64,000 nt of DNA from Bacillota bacterium (GTDB taxonomy: Bacteria; Bacillota; Clostridia; Christensenellales; Aristaeellaceae), in contig JAEZHM010000019.1 of NCBI GenBank assembly GCA_023416585.1, positions 10,166-74,165 on the forward strand, given 5' to 3'. The notes under the pieces are model-generated. The model had not been told where the DNA came from and did no database searches. It worked only from the letters and a program-made list of their open reading frames with translations. The stretch's first letter is position 1; every line of letters starts with the position of its first letter. Shown in pieces: positions 1-10,885 of this stretch. Both the position numbers and the translations under genes were made by a program.

Positions 1-1
1 A

Positions 2-274
2 ATTGGCGATCTGAACGCCGTGGTGTTCCATCATCCCTGGCAGGGCGAATGCGAGCTGGAAATAAGCTTTGACAGGTTCACATACCGCTTTGCCTTTTCG
101 AAGCCAGGCAAAGCAAAGCAAGCGGCGGGGACAGCACTCACTCGCTATGTCAGCACCGAGGCCACGCCCTGCAGCTTTACAGGCGTATACCTGGGGGCTT
201 ATGCGCAGGGAGATTGCGCAGGCAACTTCCGCTGGATCGATTGCGAATGGACAAGCGGCCAAAGCCGCAAGTAA
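2..274 (+). CDS. Glycoside hydrolase family 43-like protein, C-terminal end (partial)
   Basis: The frame is open from the window edge and closes with TAA at 272-274, so only the last 90 residues are visible. The end reads FTGVYLGAYAQG followed about 10 residues later by FRWIDCEW. This resembles the C-terminal beta-sandwich of GH43 beta-xylosidase/arabinosidase proteins, where a 'TGV-GLYA-G' strand precedes an aromatic-rich last strand. The catalytic propeller would lie upstream, outside the window. It converges on kdpE with a 30-base gap. The family assignment rests on this short tail, so it is moderate. Another glycosidase or lectin-like beta-sandwich protein is possible. Confidence 0.55.
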   Translation: MGDLNAVVFHHPWQGECELEISFDRFTYRFAFSKPGKAKQAAGTALTRYVSTEATPCSFTGVYLGAYAQGDCAGNFRWIDCEWTSGQSRK

Positions 275-304
275 AGAGCGGCTCCCTACCACAGGATAAG
301 GCTG

Positions 305-1009
305 CTATTCCAGTTCATCCGCCATCCGGTATCCGACGCCCATTTCTGTAAGGATGTATTGGGGCTCCCCCGGATTTTCCTCAATCTTCCTGCGTATATT
401 GGCCATGTTCACACGAAGAGTCTGCTTTTCGTCGGCATAAGGGCCCCATATTTCCTTTACCATATAATCGTGGGTAAGAACTTTCCCTATATTTTGGGCG
501 AGCAGGACAATGATTTTATATTCGATCGGCGTTAAATGAACCTTTTCCCCCGCAAGCGTGACAATACGCTTGTTTTCATTGATTTCAAGCCCGCCAACCG
601 TTACATTCCCGGTGGTATTCGCACCGTTTTGCGTAATCCTCCTGCTGTGCCGAAGGGCCGTTTTGATTCTTGCCAGCAACTCGGAAGTTCCGAAAGGCTT
701 CACGATGTAATCGTCCGCCTCCAAATCAAACGCCTCCACCTTTTCCCGCTCATGCCCGCGGGCGGTTACAACGATCACCGGCGTTTGGGACCATGCGCGG
801 ATGCTTTTGAGCACCTCCATCCCGTCCATATCAGGAAGGCCTAAATCCAGCAGTATGATATCCGGCGCTTGGGATGCGATCAACTCTCCCACAGTTTTGC
901 CCTGCTTTGTTTTGAGGATGCTATAACCATTGGCTGTCAAAATGGCGGAGATGAAATTCCCGATGGTTTCATCGTCCTCCACGATCAATACCATGGGCTT
1001 GATGCTCAT
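305..1009 (-). CDS. kdpE: KdpE, potassium-responsive response regulator
   Basis: This is a 234-residue OmpR/PhoB-class response regulator. The receiver domain occupies residues 1-120, with the acidic pocket EDD at 11-13, phosphoacceptor D55 in LLDLGLPDMDG and a conserved K in the IVKPF turn. A winged-helix DNA-binding domain follows at about 135-232 (LTPIEYKIIVLLA ... VGYRM). It overlaps kdpD by 4 bases (ATGA), so the two are translationally coupled. Phosphorylated KdpE activates the kdpFABC promoter when potassium or turgor is low. Length and motifs are normal, and the gene is last in the kdp operon. Confidence 0.96.
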   Translation of the reverse strand: MSIKPMVLIVEDDETIGNFISAILTANGYSILKTKQGKTVGELIASQAPDIILLDLGLPDMDGMEVLKSIRAWSQTPVIVVTARGHEREKVEAFDLEADDYIVKPFGTSELLARIKTALRHSRRITQNGANTTGNVTVGGLEINENKRIVTLAGEKVHLTPIEYKIIVLLAQNIGKVLTHDYMVKEIWGPYADEKQTLRVNMANIRRKIEENPGEPQYILTEMGVGYRMADELE

Positions 1010-3702
1010 GCGCTTTCACTTCCTTCCAGGGGCAAAACGAACCGGAAGACCGCGCCGCCAGACGGCTGATTTTCCGCCTCCATTTTCCCGCCGTGAGCCT
1101 TGATGATGGACATGCAGATGGAAAGCCCGATTCCCATGCCGCGCATGGAACCGGAATCCTTTTTATCACCAACCACATAACTTTCAAAAATATGGGGAAG
1201 GTCTTCGTCTGGAATTCCTGTTCCGTGATCGACGACCTCAAATACACCTAAATCTTCATTCTTTTTCACGCGCACTTCCACCAACGTATCATCCGGAGAA
1301 TGCTTGACCGCGTTTTCCAGCAGATTGATAAGTACCTGGGCGATCAGCGTGCTGTCCATGGGAACGAGCAGCAATTCATTGGGCACATGAACGGAGATGC
1401 TCCTTGATACAAACCGTTTGCGGATGCGTCTGACAGCTTCCGCCACCACTTCCTCGGCAGCTTCCGGCGTTTTGTTAACGCGCGTGGTGCCCTCCTGGAT
1501 GCGGGTAACGGACAGCAGATTTTCCACCATACGGATCAGCCATTGGGAGTCTTCCCTTATGTTGCCGATCAGCCTGTTGCGTGTATCCCTGTTAAGGCTG
1601 CTCTCGTTTTCCAGAATGGCGGAGCTGGCGCCCCATATGCCGGTCAAGGGTGTGCGCAGGTCATGGGAGATGGCACGCAGCAGATTGCCGCGCATTTTCT
1701 CCTTTTCCGATTCGATCAGGATGCTGCGCTGCTCATCAGACAGCCGCTGGCGCTCCAGGGCCATGGCCACTTGAGAGGCGATCATCCGCATAAATAACCG
1801 TGTGTTATGATCCAGCTTGCCTTTCAGGCAGGAGATGCCGATAACGGCCAGAACCTTTTTTTGCGATATCACAGGCATATAGAAACCGCCAGCGCCCATC
1901 AGCGTATCGGCGCCTGCTCCAGCCCGCTTCTGGTTGACGAATACCCAGTGTGCTACCGCTTTTTCATCCGGCATTTTCAGAAAGGAAGCGTCCGCTTCCC
2001 CCTGCGCCTGCGCAAATACACCCTCGGTTCCCTGCTCCGGATCAACGGCATAAAAAACCACTGACCTCATAAATAGGTTCACGATATACGCATTTGTGAG
2101 GGCAATAATGTTCTCAAGCCCCCTTGTAACCAACAGCTTTTTGTTGATCTCGTACAGCACATCAGTGCGGTGTTCCCGGGCCACCGCAAGTCTCGCCTGG
2201 GCTTTTATGCGAACCGTTTGTGCGCTCATCATCAGCGCCACCAGCAGCATGATGCCAAAAGTGATGGGATAGCTGGGTTGAATGGCGTTGAACGTAAAAT
2301 ATGGCTCCGTAAAAAAGAAGTTGAACGTAAGAACGCTGAGAATGGACGCGGCCACCCCGTAGGTATAGCCTGATGTGATCCTGGAAACGACAGAGACAGA
2401 GAGTATATAGACCATGATGATGTTTTGATCTCCGATGGAAAGCGCCTGAAGCCCCAGGGAAAGCATTGTCGCAATAAAAAGCATTCCCACCGTCTTCATA
2501 CCATCCGCCCAGGAAAAGGTGAAGCCGTTTCCCGGGCGTCTTTTCGTTTTCTTGTAGGAAGGCTGAGCCGTGCCGCCGGAGATGATGTGCACTTCAATGT
2601 TGGGCAGACGATCAATAAGCTTGTCTTCAAAGTCCTGATCAAACAAGCCCCGTACCGTTTTCTTGTTCCTGCTTTTTCCGATCACAATGTTGGTGATGCC
2701 CGAAAGCCTGGCATATTCGGAGATTACGCCTGCAATATCGCGCCCGGAGAGTGTGACAACCTCCGCGCCAAGCTTCTCCGCCAAATCCATATTTGCGCGG
2801 ATGGATTTTTGCTGTTCCGCCGTAAGGGAGTCACTCTCCATATTTTCCACATAGACGGCTGTCCATGGCGCGTGAAAGGATTCGGATGCCCTGGCCGTCC
2901 ACCTTATGCAGCGGGCTGAGGAAGGCGATTCCCCGATGCATACCAGCAGCTTGATATTAGCCATCTTCTCCGACAAACGCCGTTCGCTTTGATTTTCATG
3001 GCTGATCCGGTCCGCCGCCTTGCGCAATGCGATTTCCCGAAGCAAACGCAGATTCTCTTTGGTAAAGAAGTTTCGAAGGGCTGTCTGTGCCCGATCCTGC
3101 CGGTAGATTTTCCCTTCTTCCAGGCGGTGAAGAAGATCGTCCGGTTCGATATCGATCAGCTTGATCTGCTCCGCGTGATCAAAGATGTAATCTGGCACCG
3201 TCTCCTTCACATCGACCTTGGTGATATCCTTCACCACGTCATTGAGGCTTTCCATGTGCTGTACGTTGACGGTGGTATATACATCCATGCCGGCATTGAG
3301 CAGTTCTTCAATATCCTGATAGCGCTTTTGATTTCTGACACCGGCGGCGTTGGTATGGGCCAGCTCATCCACAAGGATAAGGGCTGGTTTCCGTTTCAGC
3401 GCTTCATCCAGGTCAAACTCCTTCAGTTCTATATTCTTGTAAAGAATAGTTTTGGGCGCAAGCGCAGGGAGACCATGCAATAGCTGCATGGTCTCCGGAC
3501 GGGTATGAGGCTCCAGATATCCCACCAAAACATCCACGCCCGATTTGTATAACTGCTGAGCGTCATCCAGCATGGCATAGGTTTTGCCCACACCAGCCGC
3601 ATAACCAAAATAGATTTTCAGCCTGCCCGGCCTGTTATGCTGTTGCTCCTTGATCTCGTTCAGAAGGAGGTCCGGATCAAGACGCTGTTCAGGTCTGTCC
3701 AT
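1006..3702 (-). CDS. kdpD: KdpD, sensor histidine kinase for potassium
   Basis: This 898-residue membrane histidine kinase has the full KdpD layout. The N-terminal KdpD domain carries Walker A GYAAGVGKT at residues 33-41. A Usp-like domain follows at about 250-370. The DUF4118 four-helix membrane region is at about 400-500, and a GAF-like region leads into HisKA with H680 in AISHDLRTPL. The HATPase has the N box NLLENAVKH and the G boxes GTGIPDED and GMGIGLSI. RBS AAAGGGGG precedes the ATG. The 31-base gap from kdpC suggests one transcript, kdpFABCDE. In Firmicutes the Usp domain can bind c-di-AMP. A serine-rich segment before WTAVY lies in the right place, but the published motif spacing is not clearly met, so c-di-AMP control is only possible. 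Confidence 0.96.
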   Translation of the reverse strand: MDRPEQRLDPDLLLNEIKEQQHNRPGRLKIYFGYAAGVGKTYAMLDDAQQLYKSGVDVLVGYLEPHTRPETMQLLHGLPALAPKTILYKNIELKEFDLDEALKRKPALILVDELAHTNAAGVRNQKRYQDIEELLNAGMDVYTTVNVQHMESLNDVVKDITKVDVKETVPDYIFDHAEQIKLIDIEPDDLLHRLEEGKIYRQDRAQTALRNFFTKENLRLLREIALRKAADRISHENQSERRLSEKMANIKLLVCIGESPSSARCIRWTARASESFHAPWTAVYVENMESDSLTAEQQKSIRANMDLAEKLGAEVVTLSGRDIAGVISEYARLSGITNIVIGKSRNKKTVRGLFDQDFEDKLIDRLPNIEVHIISGGTAQPSYKKTKRRPGNGFTFSWADGMKTVGMLFIATMLSLGLQALSIGDQNIIMVYILSVSVVSRITSGYTYGVAASILSVLTFNFFFTEPYFTFNAIQPSYPITFGIMLLVALMMSAQTVRIKAQARLAVAREHRTDVLYEINKKLLVTRGLENIIALTNAYIVNLFMRSVVFYAVDPEQGTEGVFAQAQGEADASFLKMPDEKAVAHWVFVNQKRAGAGADTLMGAGGFYMPVISQKKVLAVIGISCLKGKLDHNTRLFMRMIASQVAMALERQRLSDEQRSILIESEKEKMRGNLLRAISHDLRTPLTGIWGASSAILENESSLNRDTRNRLIGNIREDSQWLIRMVENLLSVTRIQEGTTRVNKTPEAAEEVVAEAVRRIRKRFVSRSISVHVPNELLLVPMDSTLIAQVLINLLENAVKHSPDDTLVEVRVKKNEDLGVFEVVDHGTGIPDEDLPHIFESYVVGDKKDSGSMRGMGIGLSICMSIIKAHGGKMEAENQPSGGAVFRFVLPLEGSESA

Positions 3703-3733
3703 AAATACGCCCCCTTTGGTATATCATACCAGC

Positions 3734-4294
3734 TTACAGAAGACCGTCAAGGGCCAGATTCACTTGCAGGACATTCACAGCCGGCTCTCCAAATATACCG
3801 AGAAAGCGCCCTGATGTGTACTTCCTGACGATATCCCGAACCGCATCTTCCGTGAGCCCTCTTGCTTTGGCGATGCGCTTTACCTGAAACTCCGCCGCTT
3901 CAGGCGAAATATGGGGATCTACGCCGCTGCCGGAAGCAGTGACCAGGTCCATGGGGATATTGGCTGTGTTTTCCGGATCAAAAAACCGCCACCAATCGAT
4001 GCGGGCCTGAACCAATTCCTTTTGCTGCTGGCTGACAGGAGAAAGGTTGGTGGTGCCCATGGGCCGTCCGATCAGGTATTCCGGCTTTAAAAATGCTTGG
4101 GCAATCAGCTCCGAGCCATAATCCTTTTGCGTACCGTCCTTGAGCGTAACGGTGATCACACTGCCGTTGGCCTTATCGGGAAAAATCAACTGCGCAATGC
4201 CGGTGACTGCTGCCGTGTAAATAATACCGCAAAGAACGGTCATAACGGCAAAGCTTATTAAAGCAGGCTTTAACATTTTCATTGCCTTTTTCAT
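3734..4294 (-). CDS. kdpC: KdpC, potassium-transporting ATPase subunit C
   Basis: KdpC is the single-span subunit that bridges KdpA and KdpB and raises ATP affinity. A membrane helix lies near the N-terminus (ALISFAVMTVLCGIIYTAAV), and the soluble part has the family signature GRPMGTTNLSP followed by DLVTASGSGVDPHISP. The open frame extends to 4312. The start at 4294 is chosen because GAGG lies 8 bases upstream, giving 186 residues. The two closer in-frame ATG/GTG codons have no usable spacing. The RBS overlaps the stop region of kdpB, indicating coupling. Confidence 0.95.
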   Translation of the reverse strand: MKKAMKMLKPALISFAVMTVLCGIIYTAAVTGIAQLIFPDKANGSVITVTLKDGTQKDYGSELIAQAFLKPEYLIGRPMGTTNLSPVSQQQKELVQARIDWWRFFDPENTANIPMDLVTASGSGVDPHISPEAAEFQVKRIAKARGLTEDAVRDIVRKYTSGRFLGIFGEPAVNVLQVNLALDGLL

Positions 4295-4304
4295 ATTCAT
4301 TACC

Positions 4305-6362
4305 TCACACAACGCCGCAAGCGATCAAAAAAACTTCAATGAGTTTGATGGCCACAAAGGGAGCCGCAATGCCGCCCAGGCCATAGATCAGCATGTTTCG
4401 TTTGAGCAGTTTCCCGGCAGACAGTTCCCGGTACTTGACGCCTTTCAGCGCCAGGGGAATAAGCGCCACAATGATCAGCGCATTGTAGATGATGGCCGAG
4501 AGGATGGCGCTGGCAGCACTTGTAAATCCCAGGATATTCAGTGATGCAAGCTCAGGAAAGATGCCGAAGAACAAAACCGGGATGATGGCAAAATACTTAG
4601 CCACATCGTTTGCCACACTAAAAGTGGTAAGCGATCCCCTCGTCATCAAAAGCTGCTTGCCGATCCTTACAATATCGATCAGCTTGGTGGGGCTGGAATC
4701 CAGGTCTACCATATTGCCCGCTTCCTTGGCTGCCTGGGTGCCCGTGTTCATGGCCACGGCCACATCTGCCTGGGCCAAAGCCGGTGCGTCGTTGGTGCCG
4801 TCCCCCGTCATGGCTACCAGATGGCCTTTTGCCTGATAATCGCGGATCAGGCCAAGTTTCGCCTCCGGCGTGGCTTCCGCCAGGAAATCGTCCACCCCGG
4901 CTTCCGCGGCAATGGCGGCGGCGGTCATGGGATTGTCGCCTGTGATCATGACGGTTTTGATACCCATATTCCGAAGGTCTTGGAAGCGTTCCTTCACGCC
5001 GTTTTTCACGATGTCCTTTAAGTAGATAACACCCAGCGCCTTTTCATTTTTCGCCACCACCAGGGGTGTGCCTCCTTCCCCGGCGACCTGTTTTACAATC
5101 TGATCGCATGCTGCGGGATACTCGCCGCCCTTTTGAAGCACGAATTCCTTTACGGCTTCCGCGGCGCCTTTCCTGATCTCATTTCCCAGAAAGTCGATCC
5201 CGCTCATGCGTGTCTTGGCGGTAAAGGGGATGAAGGTGGCCTGCAATTTTGAAAGGTCCCGGCCCCGGATACCGAACTTCTCCTTGGCCAGTACCACAAT
5301 GCTCCGGCCTTCCGCCGTTTCATCGGCAATGGAGGATAGCTGCGCAGCGTCGGCCAGCTCCTGCTCTGTTACGCCGCTCAACGGTAGAAATGCGCTGGCC
5401 TGCCGGTTGCCCAGGGTAATGGTGCCCGTCTTGTCCAGGAGCAGCACATCCACGTCGCCGGCTGCCTCAATGGCCCGGCCGCTCATAGCCAGCACATTGG
5501 CCTGGTTGAGGCGGCTCATACCCGCAATACCGATGGAGGAAAGCAGGGCACCAATGGTGGTGGGAGCCAGGCAAACCAGCAGCGCGATCACATTGGTGAT
5601 GGAGATGGCTGCCCCAGCCCCGACTTGCAGGCTTGCAAAGGCGGAAAAGGGCAGCAGTGTGGCAGTCACTACCAGAAAAATGATCGTCAGTGTTACAAGC
5701 AAAATTTGAAGGGCGATTTCATTGGGTGTTTTTTTGCGGGAAGCCCCCTCCACCATGGCGATCATTTTGTCCAGGAAGCTTTCCCCCGCTTCCGCCGTCA
5801 CCCGTATCACCAGCCAGTCGGAAACCAAGGTAGTGCCGCCGGTCACAGCACTGCGGTCACCGCCGGATTCCCTGATCACCGGGGCCGATTCACCGGTAAT
5901 GGCGCTCTCATCCACAGAGGCCGCACCATCAATTACTTCCCCATCCATGGGGATTTGCTCTCCAGCCTGTACATAGACAATGTCCCCTTTTTTCAGGCTG
6001 TTGGAGAGAACTTCGGTGTACTCCTGCACATTTATAGCAGATTTCAGCTTTTTTGCCTTGACATCCTTCCTGGCGCTGCGCAGGCTGTCAGCCTGGGCAC
6101 GGCCCCGGCCTTCGGCGATGGCTTCGGCAAAGTTGGCAAACAGTACGGTAAACCACAAAATCAATGCGATAGCCAGGACATATCCCGCGTTTTCATCCCG
6201 GATACCGGCGAAGGAGAGAAAATACAGGGCGGTTGTCAAAATGGCGCCGATATACACCACCAGCATCACCGGATTTTTCACCTGGATGCGTGGGGACAGT
6301 TTCTTAAATGACTGTCCGAGCGAATCCGCCAGTATGCCTTTATTCGTGCTCTTTTTTTTCAT
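4305..6362 (-). CDS. kdpB: KdpB, P-type ATPase subunit of the Kdp potassium pump
   Basis: This 685-residue P-type ATPase has all catalytic motifs. TGES is at residues 156-159 in the actuator domain, the membrane [10 protein letters not shown] segment at about 264-273, and the phosphorylated aspartate D310 in DKTGTIT. The nucleotide-binding region and the [14 protein letters not shown] and [11 protein letters not shown] hinge motifs follow. The protein hydrolyses ATP to drive K+ taken in through KdpA. The TGES serine matches the position that is inhibited by phosphorylation in the E. coli pump. A good RBS (AGGAGGTGG) precedes the ATG, and kdpA ends 14 bases upstream. Confidence 0.97.
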   Translation of the reverse strand: MKKKSTNKGILADSLGQSFKKLSPRIQVKNPVMLVVYIGAILTTALYFLSFAGIRDENAGYVLAIALILWFTVLFANFAEAIAEGRGRAQADSLRSARKDVKAKKLKSAINVQEYTEVLSNSLKKGDIVYVQAGEQIPMDGEVIDGAASVDESAITGESAPVIRESGGDRSAVTGGTTLVSDWLVIRVTAEAGESFLDKMIAMVEGASRKKTPNEIALQILLVTLTIIFLVVTATLLPFSAFASLQVGAGAAISITNVIALLVCLAPTTIGALLSSIGIAGMSRLNQANVLAMSGRAIEAAGDVDVLLLDKTGTITLGNRQASAFLPLSGVTEQELADAAQLSSIADETAEGRSIVVLAKEKFGIRGRDLSKLQATFIPFTAKTRMSGIDFLGNEIRKGAAEAVKEFVLQKGGEYPAACDQIVKQVAGEGGTPLVVAKNEKALGVIYLKDIVKNGVKERFQDLRNMGIKTVMITGDNPMTAAAIAAEAGVDDFLAEATPEAKLGLIRDYQAKGHLVAMTGDGTNDAPALAQADVAVAMNTGTQAAKEAGNMVDLDSSPTKLIDIVRIGKQLLMTRGSLTTFSVANDVAKYFAIIPVLFFGIFPELASLNILGFTSAASAILSAIIYNALIIVALIPLALKGVKYRELSAGKLLKRNMLIYGLGGIAAPFVAIKLIEVFLIACGVV

Positions 6363-6376
6363 AATTCCACCTCCTA

Positions 6377-8062
6377 TCAGCGAGTGGTAAAGTAATCGGC
6401 TATGGGGCCAAGGGCCAGCGTAGGCAAAAAGCTCAGTGCGCCGATGATCAGTATGACGCCGATCAGAAGCCCCACGAACATGAAGTTGTGAGTTGCCAGC
6501 GTTCCCTCGCCGACGGCCACCGTCTTTTTCTTGGCCATATTGCCCGCCAGAAAAATGGCTGCCACCATGGGAACAAACCTTGACACCAGCATAATGATGC
6601 CGCCCAGGACATTGGTGAACACCGTGTTGGCATTGAAGCCTCCAAAGGCGCTGCCATTGTTGTTGGCCATGGAGGTAAAGGCGTAGAGGATCTCCGAAAA
6701 GCCATGGGCTCCCGTGTTTGTAAGCCAGGAAGATGCCTGCGGCATCAATACTGCGGCTGCCGTGCCTAAAAGAGTCAAAAGCGGCGGCACAAGCACAATC
6801 AGGCAGACCATTTTCATGTCATAGGGCTCCACCTTTTTACCCAGGTATTCCGGTGTACGGCCTACCATCAGCCCGGCAATAAATACCGTCAACAGCGCAA
6901 ACGCCAGCATGCCGTATAGCCCGCTGCCCACACCGCCAAAGACGATCTCGCCCAACTGCATCAGAAACATGGGCACCATACCCCCAAAGGGCGTAAAGCT
7001 GTCATGCATGGCATTCACAGACCCATTGGAAGCGGCCGTAGTAACCACCGCCCACAAAGCGGAATTTCCAACACCGTGGATTACTTCCTTCCCCTCCATG
7101 CTGCCGGAAGATGCCACGCCACCAAATGCTGGGGCGGCAAATTGCTCGCTTATGATGACGCCTGCCAGGCAGACTACGAACAAGACCATCATCGCCGCAT
7201 AGATCGCTCTGCCCTGTTTTGCGTCCTTCACCGCCTTGCCGAAGGTAACGCACAGCGCGGCAGGAATGATCAGAATAGAAAGAACCTCAATCAGGTTCGA
7301 AAGCGGCGTCGGATTTTCCAGCGGGAAGGCGGAGTTTAAGCCAAAGAATCCGCCGCCGTTGGTGCCAAGCTGCTTGATGGCGATTTGGCTGGCGGCAGGA
7401 CCCAGCGGCAGTGTTTGCGCCGCGCCGCTTTCCAGCGCTGTTACTTCGCGGTAAGGCCCAAAAGTCTGCACCACACCCTGGGAGACAAGCAGCACAGCCA
7501 CCACCAAAGAAAGGGGAATCAAAACATACAGCGTTGTTTTGGTCAAGTCCACCCAGAAGCTTCCAATCCCGGATGCCTTTTTATATATGAAGCCGCGGAT
7601 GAGCGCAAACAAAACCGCGATGCCGGCCGCCGCCGACACAAAGTTCTGCACAGTGAGGCCCAGAAACTGCGTCAGATACGACATGGTGGATTCCCCGGAA
7701 TACGCCTGCCAGTTGGTGTTTGAAACAAAGCTGGAGGCGGTATTAAACGATAGATGCCAGCTTACGCTCCCCATGTTTGCCGGGTTAAAAGGCAATACAC
7801 TCTGCACCATTTGCAAAATCCAGAGAAAGAACAAGCTCACAGCGCTGAATAGCAGCACGGAGATGGCATATTTCCTGGCTCCCATCTCCTCATCACTTTT
7901 CACGCCCATCATCCTGTAAATACCTTTTTCCACAGGCGCAAGCACTCGGGTCAAAAAAACCCTTTCCCCCGCCATGATCTTGTATATATAGATCCCAAGT
8001 GGAATCGACAATGCAACGAGTAAAATCAGGTAAAGCACATTCTGAAAAACAATATTGCTCAT
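6377..8062 (-). CDS. kdpA: KdpA, potassium-translocating subunit
   Basis: This 561-residue polytopic membrane protein is homologous to K+ channels. The repeated selectivity-filter loops are visible: [41 protein letters not shown] and [13 protein letters not shown]. The N-terminus ([21 protein letters not shown]) and length are typical. Its ATG overlaps the stop of kdpF (ATGA), so it is translated together with that peptide. It forms the ion pathway of the Kdp complex in the cytoplasmic membrane. Confidence 0.97.
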   Translation of the reverse strand: MSNIVFQNVLYLILLVALSIPLGIYIYKIMAGERVFLTRVLAPVEKGIYRMMGVKSDEEMGARKYAISVLLFSAVSLFFLWILQMVQSVLPFNPANMGSVSWHLSFNTASSFVSNTNWQAYSGESTMSYLTQFLGLTVQNFVSAAAGIAVLFALIRGFIYKKASGIGSFWVDLTKTTLYVLIPLSLVVAVLLVSQGVVQTFGPYREVTALESGAAQTLPLGPAASQIAIKQLGTNGGGFFGLNSAFPLENPTPLSNLIEVLSILIIPAALCVTFGKAVKDAKQGRAIYAAMMVLFVVCLAGVIISEQFAAPAFGGVASSGSMEGKEVIHGVGNSALWAVVTTAASNGSVNAMHDSFTPFGGMVPMFLMQLGEIVFGGVGSGLYGMLAFALLTVFIAGLMVGRTPEYLGKKVEPYDMKMVCLIVLVPPLLTLLGTAAAVLMPQASSWLTNTGAHGFSEILYAFTSMANNNGSAFGGFNANTVFTNVLGGIIMLVSRFVPMVAAIFLAGNMAKKKTVAVGEGTLATHNFMFVGLLIGVILIIGALSFLPTLALGPIADYFTTR

Positions 8063-8148
8063 AACTCTTCACCCCGAAAAAGAACATAGAACAGGTACGC
8101 AAGCAAGCCAGCGCCTATAACACCCGTCACAATCAAAACAATTCCCAT
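8059..8148 (-). CDS. kdpF: KdpF, 29-residue stabilising subunit of the Kdp pump
   Basis: A 30-codon frame lies immediately upstream of kdpA and overlaps it by 4 bases. The peptide starts [20 protein letters not shown], is a single hydrophobic helix, and ends in the basic/acidic tail RGEEL. This matches KdpF in position, size and character. KdpF is a lipid-like peptide that stabilises KdpABC. GGATGGAG lies just before the ATG. It is easily missed by gene finders because of its size. Confidence 0.9.
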   Translation of the reverse strand: MGIVLIVTGVIGAGLLAYLFYVLFRGEEL

Positions 8149-8363
8149 ATCGCTCCATCCTTATCAGCCGCATTGGGAAGACATCATAGAAGCATCGTTT
8201 GTATGCCTCAACGGTATCCTTCCAAAGAATCCGTTTTCCATTATTATCTTATCAAAAATTTTGTGAAGGCAGTGTTCAGAAGTAGATGAGGTATATAAAG
8301 ATATGATAAAAAAACAGAAAACAACTGAAAAACATCATACTGTCCAGATTTCGTCTGGTATGC

Positions 8364-8369
8364 TAAAAT
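8364..8369 (+). promoter_or_regulatory. Probable extended -10 promoter of the acyltransferase-like gene
   Basis: TGCTAAAAT (8361-8369) is an extended -10 element, and TGTCCA at 8341-8346 is a weak -35 hexamer 17 bases away. It lies 62 bases before the ATG at 8432. The divergent kdp promoter must lie in the same 283-base gap, but no convincing minus-strand -35/-10 pair could be fixed there. Confidence 0.45.
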
Positions 8370-8431
8370 GTGTTCATTCACGAATATAGGGTAAACTTAT
8401 ACGATATCGGACAAGGAGATGTGGAACGAAT

Positions 8432-9349
8432 ATGTATCCATTCTATGAGAGGCAGGAACATTTTGATATCTTTATGGACCGGGTGGAGATCCCAACGGAT
8501 GCCCGCGCGTATTTACATAAAGTACAGGATGTTATCAATAGCGTCCCTGAGCGGCGCTGCGCATTTGAGACGCTTGTGGTGGAGTTTATGCGCGAACCGC
8601 AGACGCAGATTGTAAATGCGCTTGGCAAGATGGACCAAATGGCAGCGGAACTTCACTACAGTGCTTATACTTTTCACTTTCTGCTTCTGTTGAACGCCAG
8701 CTACTTCCTGCGCAAGCAGTATGATAGAGCAGGCATCGCTGAGGAAATCTTCTGGGATACCATGCACGACTTAAAGTACAAGCTGGCGGAATGCGTAGCG
8801 AACCATAACGTTTTCGGCACATTTGTGGGCTGGTGGTATAAGAAGATCTTCTCCGTCGGCATATTCGCGCTGGGCAGGCTGCAGTATGAGCACAATATCT
8901 ATCCCATGCGGGAAACTTACAAAAGAGCGGGCATCCGTGTGGACTGGGGCGACCCAGTGCTGAGCATACACATTCCCTCCTGCGGGCCGCTTACAGAGCC
9001 GCTGCGGATGGACTCGTACCGCCGGGCTTTCAACTTTTTCAGCCGCGACAGGCAGCCCATCGTCTGCATTTGCGACTCATGGCTGCTGTATAAAGGGCAC
9101 GAGGAATTTCTGCCGGAACAAAGCAATATCCGCTCTTTCATGCGTGATTTTGACATTATCGAAAGCCGGGATCACGAAAAACCTCGGGGCGGCTGGCAAG
9201 TCTTCGGTCCTGCTGCCTTAAATGACCCTGCCACTTGGCCCGAGGATACCGGACTGCAAAAAGCATACAAAAACCGTGTCCTCACTGGCAGATCAACGGG
9301 CAACGGGTTTGGTATACTGATTTTTGATGGAGAAAAGATCATTCGGTGA
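8432..9349 (+). CDS. Acyltransferase-like protein (NAT_N / GNAT-like C-terminal type)
   Basis: This 305-residue cytosolic protein resembles clostridial acyltransferase-domain proteins. An all-helical N-terminal half contains YFLRKQYDRAGI and a conserved tryptophan/glycine-rich turn FGTFVGWWYKKIF, then LGRLQYE. The C-terminal half is GNAT-like (LSIHIPSCGPL, FCISRD-like FFSRDRQPIVCICDSW, then IIESRDHEKP and NRVLTGRSTGNGFGILIFDG). Family members are annotated as putative acyltransferases with no known substrate. AAGGAG lies 13 bases before the ATG, a longer spacing than usual. The gene is a single transcription unit, divergent from kdp and convergent with the lctD-like gene. Confidence 0.7.
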   Translation: MYPFYERQEHFDIFMDRVEIPTDARAYLHKVQDVINSVPERRCAFETLVVEFMREPQTQIVNALGKMDQMAAELHYSAYTFHFLLLLNASYFLRKQYDRAGIAEEIFWDTMHDLKYKLAECVANHNVFGTFVGWWYKKIFSVGIFALGRLQYEHNIYPMRETYKRAGIRVDWGDPVLSIHIPSCGPLTEPLRMDSYRRAFNFFSRDRQPIVCICDSWLLYKGHEEFLPEQSNIRSFMRDFDIIESRDHEKPRGGWQVFGPAALNDPATWPEDTGLQKAYKNRVLTGRSTGNGFGILIFDGEKIIR

Positions 9350-9481
9350 AGATGAAAAATTCGAGCCGGCACACTTTTACGGTGATCACGCACTGCATGA
9401 CACCGCTGTATGGCAGCTCGAATTCGCATTGGGTTATAATTCCTTTGCCATGCGTGTATGGCGAAGGTTAGGTTTATCCCA

Positions 9482-10885
9482 TCACGGCTCGCAAACCTTA
9501 TGGGGATTCAATATATGATCCGGGTCAAAGGCGGTCTTGACGGCCTGCATAAGCGACATCAGCGCCGGGTCCTTGGCTTTGTTAAGGTATTGCCGCTTGG
9601 CATGGCCTATGCCATGCTCCCCGGACACTTCCCCCTTCAGTTCCCTGGCCTTTTCATAGATGCGCTCCATGGCCAGCGCCATGCGTTCCTCCCAAAGCTC
9701 ATCCGCCAAATCATCTTTGAGCACATAGGCGTGCAGGTTCCCATCCCCCGCATGGCCGAATGTCTTGATCCTTATTTGGATTTCCTGCTGCAGCCGGTGT
9801 ACAAACTCCACCAGTTCATGCACACGGCTTCTGGGAACCACCACGTCCACCTCGTCCATCAGCGTGGTGGAGGCCTTGATGGCTTCCAGAAAAGCGCCCC
9901 TGGCCTTCCAGATGGAATCATCCCGCTCCTGCGTGTCGGAAATCAATACGTCCAGGGCCCCCTGCGTTAAACACAGGCGGGCCGTCTCTTCATAGTTCTT
10001 TTCAATATCCTCCACGGCCGCGCCGTCAAATTTCAATAGCAGGTACGCATCCGACTGGTGGTCGGGAAACTTCCGGCCAAGATACTTTTCAGCATCCAAT
10101 ATAACTTCGCGTTCCATGAACTCAATGGCTGTGGGGATGACCTTTGATTTCACAATGACTGGCACGGCCCCAATGGCCTGCTTAAGCGTCGGGAAGGGGA
10201 CCAGCAGGCTGACAGTACGCGCAGGCACAGGCAAAAGTTTTAGTATAGCCTTTGTAATGACAGCCAGTGTTCCTTCAGAACCTACGATAAGATCCTTCAA
10301 AGCGTACCCTGAGCTGTTTTTGACCACTTTTCCGCCCAGCTCCACAATATCCCCGCCGGGCAGGACAACCTCTAACCCCCGCACATAATCCCTGGTGACG
10401 CCATACTTCACGGCCCGCATGCCGCCGGCGTTGGTGCTGATATTGCCGCCGATTGTGGCCGTTTTCTCACCCGGGTCAGGGGGATAGAAAAAGCCTCGCT
10501 CTTCCACATAGGCCGAAAGCTCCATCAAAAGCACGCCGGGCTCCACCGTCAAAGTCAAATTATCTTCGTCCAGCTCCAAAAAGCGGTTCATGCGGCTCAT
10601 ATCCAGCAATATGCCGTGTTCCATGGGCACCGCAGCGCCAACCAGCCCGGTGCCGGACCCGCGCGGTGTCACGGCGATCTTCTCCCGGCTGGCATACCGC
10701 ATCACCTGGGAGACTTCGTCTGCGTTTATGGGCAGCACCACAACATCCGGAAAGCTGACCGCGCCCCCCAACTCGTCATGGCTGTAATCCTCACCGACAG
10801 CATCGCCCCAAAGAATACGGTCATCCTCGTTGATCATAAGCCGCAAGGCGCTTATATCATCCTGCGTTATACGCTTGTATGTCAT
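9482..10885 (-). CDS. FAD-linked (D-)lactate/glycolate dehydrogenase, LctD/GlcD-like
   Basis: This 467-residue VAO-type flavoprotein has an FAD-binding PCMH domain at about 40-220 ([29 protein letters not shown]). The FAD-oxidase C domain carries the [11 protein letters not shown] and [13 protein letters not shown] metal/substrate motifs. It overlaps the upstream etfA-like gene by 4 bases. In Acetobacterium woodii, LctBCD pairs such a dehydrogenase with EtfAB to oxidise lactate with NAD+ by electron confurcation using reduced ferredoxin. The same trio order here supports that role, but the substrate could be another 2-hydroxy acid. Confidence 0.88.
   Translation of the reverse strand: MTYKRITQDDISALRLMINEDDRILWGDAVGEDYSHDELGGAVSFPDVVVLPINADEVSQVMRYASREKIAVTPRGSGTGLVGAAVPMEHGILLDMSRMNRFLELDEDNLTLTVEPGVLLMELSAYVEERGFFYPPDPGEKTATIGGNISTNAGGMRAVKYGVTRDYVRGLEVVLPGGDIVELGGKVVKNSSGYALKDLIVGSEGTLAVITKAILKLLPVPARTVSLLVPFPTLKQAIGAVPVIVKSKVIPTAIEFMEREVILDAEKYLGRKFPDHQSDAYLLLKFDGAAVEDIEKNYEETARLCLTQGALDVLISDTQERDDSIWKARGAFLEAIKASTTLMDEVDVVVPRSRVHELVEFVHRLQQEIQIRIKTFGHAGDGNLHAYVLKDDLADELWEERMALAMERIYEKARELKGEVSGEHGIGHAKRQYLNKAKDPALMSLMQAVKTAFDPDHILNPHKVCEP

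Noticed and set aside
2570..3000. c-di-AMP-binding signature in the Usp domain of KdpD
   Set aside because: A serine-rich segment and WTAVY are present, but I could not match the published spacing with confidence.
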